64,000 nucleotides of DNA, taken from Glaciimonas sp. PAMC28666 (lineage in GTDB: Bacteria > Pseudomonadota > Gammaproteobacteria > Burkholderiales > Burkholderiaceae_D). Positions 1 to 7,539 of the stretch are shown piece after piece; position 1 is the first letter of the stretch, and each line of letters begins with the position of its first letter. The notes under the pieces are model-generated. The model saw nothing but the letters and a program-made list of their open reading frames with translations. It was not told where the DNA came from and made no database searches. The position numbers were made by a program, and so were the translations under genes. The DNA is taken from contig NZ_CP070304.1 of NCBI RefSeq assembly GCF_016917355.1, positions 3,038,001-3,102,000 of the forward strand, written 5' to 3'.

Positions 1-7
1 TGCAGCC

Positions 8-2875
8 ATGAACCAGATGAATGAACTTGATTACGGCACGCCAGAAAAAGTCTCCGCGCAATTAGTAATGCTCGAGATTGACGGCGTCACGGTGGAGGTC
101 GCCGCAGGCACTTCCGTCATGCGGGCGGCGGTCGAAGCCGGCGTGAACGTACCAAAATTGTGTGCTACTGATAGTCTGGAACCGTTCGGTTCCTGCCGTT
201 TGTGTCTGGTGGAAATCGACGGCAAAAGAGGTTATCCGGCATCCTGCACAACCCCTTGCGAACCGGGCATGAAAGTCAGAACGCAAACGCCTAAGCTGGC
301 GGATATACGTCGTGGCGTGATGGAATTGTATATATCGGATCACCCGCTGGATTGCCTCACCTGCCCAACCAATGGGAACTGCGAATTGCAGGATATGGCT
401 GGTGTAGTTGGCCTGCGTGATGTGCGTTACGGCTATGAAGGTGCCAATCATCTGAAGCTGAAAAAAGACGAATCGAATCCGTATTTTACTTACGATCCTT
501 CCAAGTGTATCGTCTGCAACCGTTGTGTCCGTGCCTGCGAGGAAACCCAGGGTACTTTTGCGTTGACCATTGACGGACGGGGGTTTGAGTCACGCGTCTC
601 GGCTGGACAGCTGGACAGTTTCATGGAATCGGAATGCGTCTCCTGCGGCGCTTGCGTGCAAGCCTGTCCGACTGCAACGTTGACCGAGAAAACCGTCATC
701 ATGATGGGCCAGGCCGAACATAGTGCGATCACTACGTGCGCGTATTGCGGCGTCGGCTGTTCGTTCAAGGCTGAAATGAAAGGCAACGAAGTAGTGCGCA
801 TGGTGCCGCATAAAGACGGCAAGGCCAACCATGGCCACTCGTGTGTGAAGGGACGTTTTGCGTGGGGCTATGCGACGCATAAAGACCGCATGACCAAGCC
901 GATGATTCGCAGCAAGATTACCGATCCATGGCGCGAAGTGTCGTGGGATGAAGCGTTAGGGTATGCAGCCAGCGAATTCCGTCGAATCCAGGCCAAGCAC
1001 GGTAAAGATTCTATCGGCGGGATAACTTCCTCCCGTTGCACCAACGAAGAAACCTATCTGGTCCAGAAGCTGGTCCGTGCGGCTTTCGGTAATAATAATG
1101 TGGATACCTGCGCCCGCGTGTGCCATTCACCGACCGGTTACGGCTTGAAGCAAACGTTAGGTGAAGCAGCTGGTACGCAGACATTTGATTCGGTCATGCA
1201 GTCTGATGTCATCATGATCATCGGCGCCAATCCAGCCGCCGCGCATCCGGTCTTTGCTTCGCAAATGAAGCGCCGTCTGCGCCAGGGGGCCAAGTTGATC
1301 GTGGTCGATCCTCGCACCACCGAAATGGTTAAATCACCACATGTGGAGGCGAATTATCATTTGAAATTACGCCCAGGTACGAACGTCGCGCTCATTACTG
1401 CGCTGGCGCACGTCATCGTTTCGGAAGGCCTTGAAGATGTTGCTTTCGTGGCTGAACGCTGCGATACCACGTCCTATGCAGAATGGCGTGAGTTTGTTTT
1501 GCGTCCAGAAAATTCGCCGGAAGCAATGGCGGAAGTAACCGGCGTTTCTGCCGAAGAGCTACGCGGTGCAGCACGTCTGTTTGCGACCGGCGGTAACGGC
1601 GCAATCTATTACGGTCTCGGCGTCACTGAGCACGCACAAGGTTCGACCATGGTGATTGGCATCGCCAACCTGGCGATGGCGACCGGTAACGTTGGTCGTG
1701 ATGGCGTGGGTGTGAATCCATTGCGTGGTCAGAATAACGTCCAGGGTTCTTGCGATATGGGTTCGTTCCCGCATGAACTGCCGGGTTACAGGCACGTGTC
1801 CGACACAACAGTGCGCACCGAATTTGAGGAAGCCTGGGGCGTCCCGTTGAGTCCGGAGCCAGGTCTGCGAATTCCTAATATGTTCGATGCAGCACTGGAT
1901 GGCAGCTTTATGGGTCTGTACTGTGAGGGTGAAGATATTGTCCAGTCAGATCCCGATACGCAGCATGTGATTGCCGCGATGATGGCGATGGAATGCATCG
2001 TGGTGCAGGATCTTTTCCTGAATGAAACGGCTAAATACGCGCACGTGTTTTTGCCCGGGTCATCCTTCCTCGAAAAGGACGGCACTTTCACCAACGCCGA
2101 ACGTCGCATCTCACGGGTACGTAAAGTGATGCCTGCCAAGGCTGGCAAATCGGATTGGGAAGTCACGGTTGCGTTATCCAATGCATTGGGTTATCCGATG
2201 CATTACAGCCACCCGTCGGAAATCATGGACGAGATCGCCGCATTGACCCCGACCTTTAAAGGCGTCAGTTATGCGAAGCTCGATGAGGCCGGCAGTTTGC
2301 AATGGCCGTGTAATGATGCGGCGCCGGAAGGCACGCCGATCATGCATATCGGTGAATTTGTCCGGGGTAAAGGTAAATTTATTAATACTCAATATTTTGC
2401 GACAGACGAGAAAGTCACAATGAAATTTCCGCTGATCTTGACGACCGGCCGAATCTTGTCGCAATATAACGTGGGGGCGCAAACGCGCCGTACCGAGAAC
2501 GTTGAGTGGCATAGCGAAGACAGACTGGAAATTCATCCACATGATGCGGAAGATCGCGGCATCAAAGAAGATGATTGGGTGGGAATTGAATCCCGCGCAG
2601 GCCAGACGGTGTTGCGGGCAACCGTGACCGATAAGGTGCAACCGGGTGTGGTCTACACCACGTTCCATCATCCGGAGTCAGGCGCGAATGTGATCACTAC
2701 CGACAACTCTGACTGGGCGACCAATTGTCCCGAGTACAAAGTGACGGCGGTGCAGGTAATGCCAGTGACGCAACCGTCGGAATGGCAGAAGAACTTTAGC
2801 CAGGTGACGGAACAGCAACTGCGCTTGTTACAGGGGGCGACGGCGGAGGCGGCAACTGTGGCACATGTTAAATAA
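8..2875 (+). CDS. fdsA: NAD-dependent formate dehydrogenase, alpha (molybdenum) subunit
   Basis: Catalytic subunit that oxidises formate to CO2 in the cytoplasmic FdsABG(D) complex and passes electrons through iron-sulfur clusters to the NAD-reducing subunits. The 955 residues show in order a ferredoxin-like [2Fe-2S] domain (Cys52, 63, 66, 80), a His-ligated cluster motif near 112-125 (His112, Cys116, 119, 125), two ferredoxin-type [4Fe-4S] motifs (Cys167/170/173/177 and Cys210/213/216/220), the MopB [4Fe-4S] site (Cys244/247/251/279) and a molybdopterin oxidoreductase domain to the end. The Mo ligand sits in ARVCHSPT and is Cys372, so this is not a selenocysteine enzyme. fdhD follows 12 bases on. 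fdsG and fdsB are expected just upstream, outside the window. The first ATG, six bases into the window, was used; a second ATG lies three codons in. Confidence 0.95.
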   Translation: MNQMNELDYGTPEKVSAQLVMLEIDGVTVEVAAGTSVMRAAVEAGVNVPKLCATDSLEPFGSCRLCLVEIDGKRGYPASCTTPCEPGMKVRTQTPKLADIRRGVMELYISDHPLDCLTCPTNGNCELQDMAGVVGLRDVRYGYEGANHLKLKKDESNPYFTYDPSKCIVCNRCVRACEETQGTFALTIDGRGFESRVSAGQLDSFMESECVSCGACVQACPTATLTEKTVIMMGQAEHSAITTCAYCGVGCSFKAEMKGNEVVRMVPHKDGKANHGHSCVKGRFAWGYATHKDRMTKPMIRSKITDPWREVSWDEALGYAASEFRRIQAKHGKDSIGGITSSRCTNEETYLVQKLVRAAFGNNNVDTCARVCHSPTGYGLKQTLGEAAGTQTFDSVMQSDVIMIIGANPAAAHPVFASQMKRRLRQGAKLIVVDPRTTEMVKSPHVEANYHLKLRPGTNVALITALAHVIVSEGLEDVAFVAERCDTTSYAEWREFVLRPENSPEAMAEVTGVSAEELRGAARLFATGGNGAIYYGLGVTEHAQGSTMVIGIANLAMATGNVGRDGVGVNPLRGQNNVQGSCDMGSFPHELPGYRHVSDTTVRTEFEEAWGVPLSPEPGLRIPNMFDAALDGSFMGLYCEGEDIVQSDPDTQHVIAAMMAMECIVVQDLFLNETAKYAHVFLPGSSFLEKDGTFTNAERRISRVRKVMPAKAGKSDWEVTVALSNALGYPMHYSHPSEIMDEIAALTPTFKGVSYAKLDEAGSLQWPCNDAAPEGTPIMHIGEFVRGKGKFINTQYFATDEKVTMKFPLILTTGRILSQYNVGAQTRRTENVEWHSEDRLEIHPHDAEDRGIKEDDWVGIESRAGQTVLRATVTDKVQPGVVYTTFHHPESGANVITTDNSDWATNCPEYKVTAVQVMPVTQPSEWQKNFSQVTEQQLRLLQGATAEAATVAHVK

Positions 2876-2887
2876 ATAGGGAGTTTG

Positions 2888-3739
2888 ATGTCAATGCGTG
2901 GTTCAGTATCAAGCGGTGATGCCAATTCTGGTGGCCATCTACACCCGACCAGCGCGCACGTGAACATTGAAAAATGGCGCGATGGTCAGGTAATGTCGGT
3001 TGCAGATGTGGTCGCCGAAGAGGTACCGATTGCGCTGGAGTACAACGGAATTTCGCATGTGGTCATGATGGCGACGCCAGCTGATCTTGAAGATTTTGCG
3101 TTGGGTTTCTCATTGACGGAAGGCATTCTTGCCGATCCCAGCGAGCTGTTCGGCTGCGAAATTGTCACTGCTATCGACGGCATTCAAGTACAGATGGAGA
3201 TCGCGTCTCAACGCTTTATGACATTGAAAGAGAAGCGTCGTAATCTGACCGGGCGTACCGGTTGCGGTCTATGTGGAGCGGAAACGCTTGCGCAGGCGAT
3301 TCGGACGCCGCCGCCGGTGACGTCTAGTGCGGGCTTTTCGGCGAAAGTTTTGCACGCAGCGGTCGACCGGATGAAGCAACAACAACGCTTGCAGCAGGCC
3401 ACCGGCGCAACCCATGCAGCAGCGTGGGTGCAAAAAAATGGCGATGTGTTGCTGGTGCGAGAGGACGTGGGACGACACAATGCGCTGGATAAATTGATCG
3501 GTGCATTGGCCGCGGATAAGCACGATTTTGCTAGTGGTGCAGTTCTGATTACCAGTCGGGCAAGTTATGAAATGGTGCAGAAAGCCGCAACCATGGGAAT
3601 TGGCATGATTGCGGCGATCTCGGCACCGACGGCTTTAGCGATCAGACTGGCACAGCAGACCGATGTGACCCTGTTAGGCTTCATGCGGGAAACATCGCAT
3701 GTGGTCTACGCCAATGGACGTCGCCTGATGATGGAATAA
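2888..3739 (+). CDS. fdhD: Formate dehydrogenase accessory sulfurtransferase FdhD
   Basis: FdhD carries sulfur from a cysteine desulfurase to the molybdenum cofactor, a step needed for formate dehydrogenase activity. The two conserved cysteines of the family are visible in GRTGCGLCGAET (about residues 126 and 129). The family core runs from about residue 35 to the end; the first 30 residues look disordered. I chose the ATG at 2888, preceded by GGGAG, over a TTG one codon earlier. It is co-directional with fdsA, 12 bases downstream of its stop, and followed by fdsD, so the accessory factor is made together with its client. Confidence 0.94.
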   Translation: MSMRGSVSSGDANSGGHLHPTSAHVNIEKWRDGQVMSVADVVAEEVPIALEYNGISHVVMMATPADLEDFALGFSLTEGILADPSELFGCEIVTAIDGIQVQMEIASQRFMTLKEKRRNLTGRTGCGLCGAETLAQAIRTPPPVTSSAGFSAKVLHAAVDRMKQQQRLQQATGATHAAAWVQKNGDVLLVREDVGRHNALDKLIGALAADKHDFASGAVLITSRASYEMVQKAATMGIGMIAAISAPTALAIRLAQQTDVTLLGFMRETSHVVYANGRRLMME

Positions 3740-3830
3740 TCCTGCTTTCGCAGTAGCACGCCTGACTACGATTACGTACCTGCAGTGCAATTTGAAAAAT
3801 AACGACAATATCGGCGAATGAAAGAAAGTA

Positions 3831-4055
3831 ATGAACTTACATCACCTTATTAAAATGGCTAATCAAATCGGTGCTTTTTTTGAAACCATGCCGAATCGTC
3901 CTCAGGCAATGACCGATTTCGCCGGGCATATCAAACGCTCGTGGGAGCCGCGCATGCGTTCCGCTCTGTTGAAATACGCGGAGGAACAGCAAGAAAATGA
4001 ATTGAAAGAAATTGTACGAGAAACGATACGGGTGCACGCCGAGGCAATGCGTTAG
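3831..4055 (+). CDS. fdsD: NAD-dependent formate dehydrogenase, delta subunit
   Basis: Small protein of 74 residues, matching the FdsD family (about 70-80 residues). It is cofactor-free and contributes to assembly or stability of the FdsABG complex. The sequence is mostly helical and charged, with a typical N-terminal LIKMANQIGAFF segment and a conserved IKRSWEPRMR stretch near the middle. The ATG at 3831 follows a GAAAG purine stretch. It lies 91 bases after fdhD and is the last gene of the operon; a strong hairpin with a T-run follows at 4126-4164. Confidence 0.88.
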   Translation: MNLHHLIKMANQIGAFFETMPNRPQAMTDFAGHIKRSWEPRMRSALLKYAEEQQENELKEIVRETIRVHAEAMR

Positions 4056-4125
4056 ATTTCTACGGCAGTGCCCCCGACCTGACCGGTAAATTAGACCGCT
4101 CTCGGTGAGATCGCCTGATTTTTGC

Positions 4126-4164
4126 AAGACCACCATCTTCGTCTCCCGAACTGGTGGTCTTTTG
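4126..4164 (+). terminator. Rho-independent terminator of the formate dehydrogenase operon
   Basis: Perfect 10-bp arms AAGACCACCA (4126-4135) and TGGTGGTCTT (4152-4161) enclose a 16-base loop and are followed by a short T-run. It lies 70 bases after fdsD and before the next promoter region. Confidence 0.8.
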
Positions 4165-4272
4165 ATTTCTCTCAGCTTAACTATCCTCGTTGCGGTCAAT
4201 TCATGATCGGCACAGGATTATGCGTGCCTTCAATCGCGTGTAGTGCTAGTCTATGCCCTCCGTCTATAGCGC

Positions 4273-4800
4273 ATGGATTCAATGGACCTACAATTCATCA
4301 GTCCCAGAAAAAACGCACTTTTGTACCTCATCAAGATAATGACCGGTTCGTTAATCTCCTGGTACGGTTTGCGCGCAGCAGGGATCCCCGAGCCGTATTG
4401 GGCAATGATATCTTTAATTGTCGTGACTGAACCCGATATCACGCTGGCCAAGTCGAATTTCAAGGCGCGGGTAATCAATACCATTAACGGTGCGGTTGTT
4501 GCCTGTTTAACGCTGGTGATACTTGGTCCAAGTTTTTTTTCCATGTTGGTCGCATTGGCAATCTCTGTATTGGCGGCAATGTTATTACATAACTATCCTG
4601 CCAATTGGCGCCTTGGTCCGGCGACCGTGGTCATTCTTATGTCCGCGGCGGTGGAAGGAACGGGCCTGCACGAAGAGTTGCACCTTGCCTTGTTGCGGGT
4701 CGGCGAGGTGTTGGCAGGTAGCAGCGTGGCCTTATTGCAAACGCTGGCGTATGGTTTTGTGATTAGGCACATTTCTAACGAAAATAAGGAGTTGCCTTAA
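4273..4800 (+). CDS. Small FUSC-like membrane protein
   Basis: 175-residue integral membrane protein with about five hydrophobic segments (roughly residues 18-40, 44-60, 68-90, 92-112 and 145-165). The ISLIVVTEPDITLAKSNFKARVINT stretch resembles the first membrane module of FUSC/aromatic-acid exporter proteins, where a conserved glycine-rich GT turn follows. It is much shorter than full FUSC proteins (650-750 residues), so it is a single-module family member or a relic; no partner membrane-fusion gene is adjacent. The ATG at 4273 was preferred; a second in-frame ATG follows three codons later. Substrate unknown. It stands alone between the fds terminator and the zap genes. Confidence 0.65.
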   Translation: MDSMDLQFISPRKNALLYLIKIMTGSLISWYGLRAAGIPEPYWAMISLIVVTEPDITLAKSNFKARVINTINGAVVACLTLVILGPSFFSMLVALAISVLAAMLLHNYPANWRLGPATVVILMSAAVEGTGLHEELHLALLRVGEVLAGSSVALLQTLAYGFVIRHISNENKELP

Positions 4801-4931
4801 AGCAGATTGGTCGCCTGAATTGTCGCGTTCGTGGACGACTTCGGATAGACTGCAATACGATGGCAATACGACGGCAAAATCCTTGATCGAATCTATTGAC
4901 GTGGATTGATCGGCAACACTATAGTGACGAC

Positions 4932-5171
4932 ATGATTTCAGAATTTCACCAATTATCCGAAAAAATCCGGCTTTTAGCCGAATTAACCCAAACATTGCGC
5001 CACGAAAATGCGGCTCTTCGTAAGAGCGGTTCCACGTTGGTAAGCGAGAACGCCGACCTTGTGAAACGTATCAGCGAAGCCCACCGACGGGTTGCGGCAC
5101 TACTCGAAAAAATGCCCGCGCTGCCGCAAGATGAGCCGCTGGTTCAGCCCCAAGCTCAGGAGAATGCATGA
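4932..5171 (+). CDS. Small coiled-coil protein (ZapB-like / TIGR02449 type)
   Basis: 79-residue protein that is almost entirely one amphipathic heptad coiled coil (MISEFHQLSEKIRLLAEL onward), with a Pro/Gln-rich tail. Such genes sit directly before zapA in many beta- and gammaproteobacteria and are annotated as ZapB-like or TIGR02449; a role at the division ring is inferred from position. I chose the ATG at 4932; a TTG 12 codons upstream would add a non-conserved extension. Its stop overlaps the start of zapA (ATGA), indicating translational coupling. Confidence 0.78.
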   Translation: MISEFHQLSEKIRLLAELTQTLRHENAALRKSGSTLVSENADLVKRISEAHRRVAALLEKMPALPQDEPLVQPQAQENA

Positions 5172-5479
5172 CACAGTTAAGCGTCCAGATTATGGGCCAA
5201 CCTTATACATTATCGTGCAAAGCTGGAGAAGAAGCGACGCTGCAGCAAGCCGTTACTTATCTGGATGGCAAGATGAGTGCGATTCGGGATGGCGGAAAAG
5301 TACGCGGCAATGATCGCATTGCGGTTATTGCAGCGCTTGGGCTGGCCGCAGAATTGTTATCGGCAAAGGCCCCTGACGGTCCTCTGTCCGATCTGACTAT
5401 GGCGGAAGTACAGCAGGAAATCACGGCCATGCACACGGTGCTGGATGATGCTTTGGGTTCGCAAGAAGTGCTGTTTTAA
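5168..5479 (+). CDS. zapA: Cell division protein ZapA
   Basis: ZapA binds and cross-links FtsZ filaments at midcell. The 103-residue product has the family layout: an N-terminal globular head starting with TQLSVQIMGQPYTLSC and a C-terminal helical part. The RIAVIAALGLAAELL stretch near residues 52-66 is the characteristic segment before the coiled coil. The start overlaps the stop of the preceding coiled-coil gene by four bases. The 6S RNA gene begins about 50 bases after the stop, the usual order in Burkholderiales. Confidence 0.92.
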   Translation: MTQLSVQIMGQPYTLSCKAGEEATLQQAVTYLDGKMSAIRDGGKVRGNDRIAVIAALGLAAELLSAKAPDGPLSDLTMAEVQQEITAMHTVLDDALGSQEVLF

Positions 5480-5495
5480 TTTTTTACCAAAGTGT

Positions 5496-5523
5496 TTGAC
5501 ATGAAGAACGTTTGGAGTAAACT
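5496..5523 (+). promoter_or_regulatory. Sigma70-type promoter of the 6S RNA gene
   Basis: A consensus -35 box TTGACA at 5496-5501 is followed after 16 bp by TAAACT at 5518-5523 as -10 box. The predicted start, about 5530, coincides with the 5' end of the 6S RNA closing stem. Confidence 0.7.
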
Positions 5524-5529
5524 TAGGAC

Positions 5530-5700
5530 TCCTGCCGTGTTCGCCATTGCCATAATTCCTTGAACCATTTTTACGCAGCGGTTACGGGATATCGTTCGAT
5601 GGGAGTGATCGTCGCTAGTTCGATGAACCCGAAATTGAACTAACTGTAGCCAACTTGAACCTTCTTGGTTCAGGATGCCGGCAAAGCGGCACAGCGGGAA
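5530..5700 (+). ncRNA. ssrS: 6S RNA
   Basis: 6S RNA binds sigma70-RNA polymerase holoenzyme and mimics an open promoter. Support: position between zapA and an EVE-domain gene; a 5' TGCCG-TGTTC-GCC strand (from about 5533) that pairs with GGC-AAAG-CGGCA near the 3' end (about 5680-5691) as the interrupted closing stem; the TGTTCGC motif near the 5' end, also present in E. coli 6S; and a 3' hairpin formed by CTTGAACC and GGTTCA (about 5653-5673), equivalent to the E. coli CUUGAACC hairpin. Length of about 170 nt fits. Exact ends are estimated; a consensus promoter precedes it and a terminator follows. Confidence 0.85.
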
Positions 5701-5710
5701 TCAATTCGAA

Positions 5711-5743
5711 AGCAGTTGCATGTAGATGCAGCTGCTTTTTTTC
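5711..5743 (+). terminator. Rho-independent terminator after 6S RNA
   Basis: Arms AGCAGTTGCAT (5711-5721) and ATGCAGCTGCT (5726-5736), with one wobble pair and a 4-base loop, are followed by a run of seven or more T. Confidence 0.85.
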
Positions 5744-5769
5744 TTTTGATTTTCCAGGACGGCCGCGTT

Positions 5770-6234
5770 ATGCGATATTGGCTTATGAAATCGGAACCGT
5801 CAGATGCCAGCATCGATGATGTGCTGGCGCTGCCGGATCACACTCTTCCGTGGTACGGTGTAAGGAACTATCAGGCCCGCAATTTTATGCGAGACCTTAT
5901 GCAAGTGGGCGATGGTGTACTGTTTTATCATTCCAGCTGTGCCGAGCCAGGTATTGCCGGGATTGCGGAAGTCGCGAGCATCGCCTATCCGGACGACACG
6001 CAATTCGATTCCAAAAGTAAGTACTACGACCCCAAAGCCACGCGGGAAACCCCGCGCTGGATGTTGGTCGATGTGCGCGCTATTAAAAAGACGCCACTCG
6101 TCAGTCTCGCGACATTACGTGCGGAACCGACGCTATCGGAAATGCAAATCCTGCGGCGCGGGAACCGACTTTCCATTACGCCCGTGTCCACAACCGAATG
6201 GCGTTGCGTGATCAAAATGCTTAAGGACGCATAA
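5770..6234 (+). CDS. EVE domain-containing protein
   Basis: 154-residue protein that is one EVE domain, a PUA-like fold thought to bind modified bases in nucleic acids. Diagnostic stretches are MRYWLMKSEPS at the start, the WYGVRNYQARNFMR segment, and LFYHSSC followed by GIAGIAEV. The start at 5770 is chosen because the family begins with (M)xYWLxKSEP; upstream in-frame codons lie within the 6S terminator. The place directly after 6S RNA is conserved in Betaproteobacteria. Biological role not known. Confidence 0.9.
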   Translation: MRYWLMKSEPSDASIDDVLALPDHTLPWYGVRNYQARNFMRDLMQVGDGVLFYHSSCAEPGIAGIAEVASIAYPDDTQFDSKSKYYDPKATRETPRWMLVDVRAIKKTPLVSLATLRAEPTLSEMQILRRGNRLSITPVSTTEWRCVIKMLKDA

Positions 6235-6448
6235 CGTCCATTAATATTCATTGCTCACCATTTTTTTGTTTAGCTACGACGCCTCCGCTTTCCCCCTCTC
6301 CGATTTTTCGCGCATCATTATGCGTAGGCCGACAGCACTCCCACGTCAGCCCCTGGTCCTTTCGATTCTTGGGTTAGCGCTGCTGATGCTTATTGTTTCC
6401 CATGGGATACAGAGGTAAGTCTACTTCGACCTTTTCAAGCAACCTATA

Positions 6449-6480
6449 ATTTTTTCTAATGTATACCTATTAGAAAAAAT
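6449..6480. repeat. Perfect 12-bp AT-rich inverted repeat
   Basis: ATTTTTTCTAAT at 6449-6460 and its exact reverse complement at 6469-6480, separated by 8 bases (GTATACCT). It could be a weak bidirectional hairpin/terminator or a regulator binding site; it lies 180 bases before the aldolase start. Confidence 0.75.
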
Positions 6481-6574
6481 TTCTTTAGGAAAAGCCCAAA
6501 AATGAGAATATCGAGTGGCGAGCATTTTATTGTTTAAAACAATCATCAAGACCCTCCTGAAGTGGCGTATAGCT

Positions 6575-6646
6575 CGGTTCATGCATCGGTCCATGCGTCG
6601 GTCCGTGCGTCGGTACATGTGCCGGTTCGTGCGTCCTCAAATGCAT
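6575..6646 (+). repeat. 12-bp tandem repeat, six units
   Basis: Six consecutive 12-base units with consensus CGGTYCRTGCGT: CGGTTCATGCAT, CGGTCCATGCGT, CGGTCCGTGCGT, CGGTACATGTGC, CGGTTCGTGCGT, CCTCAAATGCAT. The array ends two bases before the AAGGA ribosome binding site of the class II aldolase gene. Confidence 0.9.
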
Positions 6647-6659
6647 CAAGGAACAATTT

Positions 6660-7454
6660 ATGTACTCTGATTTGCAAGAAGCAATACTTATGCGGCCTGA
6701 ACACATGGACGCTGAAGAGTGGGAGTCGCGACTTAAGCTGGCTGCATTCTATCGACTGGTTGATTGGTTTGGCTGGACCGAACTTATTTACAATCACATT
6801 ACCTTACGCGTGAATGACCCAGCGATGGCGCTTAATACGCACTTTCTCATCAATCCGTTTGGGTTGCATTATTGCCAGGTGTTGGCCTCGAATCTGGTAA
6901 AAATTGATCTCGCCGGAAACAAGGTCGAACCTTCGAAATACCCGATCAACGGCGCAGGCTTCGTCATCCACAGTGCGATTCATGCGGCCCGTGATGATGC
7001 ACATTGTGTGATCCATACGCACACGCTGGCCGGTTCCGCGGTTGCTGGTAAACAGGACGGCTTGCGCTACGATAATCTGGTGAGCGTACGGCTGAAGGGA
7101 CGCGTTGCCTATCACGATTTCGAGGGCATCACGACGGACGAAAGCGAACGGCCGCGTCTGGTCAAAAGTCTCGGCGATAAGAACATGCTGATCTTGCGCA
7201 CGCACGGTCTGCTCGCCGTCGGGTACACCGTGGAAAAGGCCTTCATGCATTACTGGCGGTTGCAGCGCGCCTGTGAATTACAAGTAGCGATGGATGCGCT
7301 GCAAGGACCAAACCAGGCGATTCCCGCTCAAGTATACGAAGAATCGTTAGAGCGGGAAGCCGCAATTCGACAGCCGCAGCCGGATGAGCTGCCGATAGAC
7401 ATTTTCAACGCCATGCTGCAAAAGGCCGGAATCCGTTACCAGGCCCTGGTGTAG
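6660..7454 (+). CDS. Class II aldolase/adducin family protein
   Basis: 264-residue cytosolic protein of the class II aldolase/adducin superfamily. The metal-binding histidines are visible in CVIHTHT (about residues 119-121), with a third in LRTHGLLAVG near residue 180. The INGAGFVIHSAIHAAR stretch occurs in family members of uncertain substrate that lack the glutamate of fuculose-phosphate aldolase, so aldolase chemistry should not be assumed. AAGGA precedes the ATG. A Bug-type binding protein gene follows after 85 bases, which suggests a carboxylate substrate, as inference only. Confidence 0.85.
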   Translation: MYSDLQEAILMRPEHMDAEEWESRLKLAAFYRLVDWFGWTELIYNHITLRVNDPAMALNTHFLINPFGLHYCQVLASNLVKIDLAGNKVEPSKYPINGAGFVIHSAIHAARDDAHCVIHTHTLAGSAVAGKQDGLRYDNLVSVRLKGRVAYHDFEGITTDESERPRLVKSLGDKNMLILRTHGLLAVGYTVEKAFMHYWRLQRACELQVAMDALQGPNQAIPAQVYEESLEREAAIRQPQPDELPIDIFNAMLQKAGIRYQALV

Positions 7455-7539
7455 CTGGCTTAGCTGATGTAAGTTGGCAGGGGTGCAGGTCGCTGCGACA
7501 ACGATGGACAAAAAATAATATTCTGAGACGTAAGCCATA

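Larger units (their letters stand above)
6235..6659. other. Gene-free region with repeats upstream of the aldolase gene
   Basis: 425 bases without a convincing gene. It contains a perfect 12-bp inverted repeat (6449-6480) and six tandem 12-bp units (6575-6646) that end just before the ribosome binding site of the next gene. Neither strand shows a coding sequence that resembles a protein family. Confidence 0.6.

Noticed and set aside
6575-6646. Possible CRISPR-like array
   Set aside because: Units are contiguous 12-mers without spacers, and no cas genes are in the window.
6421-6813. Open frames with Ser-Val-His-Ala-type four-residue repeats across the 12-bp array
   Set aside because: The repeat unit of 12 bases gives periodic peptides in every frame; the frames overlap the true aldolase gene and show no family likeness, so non-coding is more likely.
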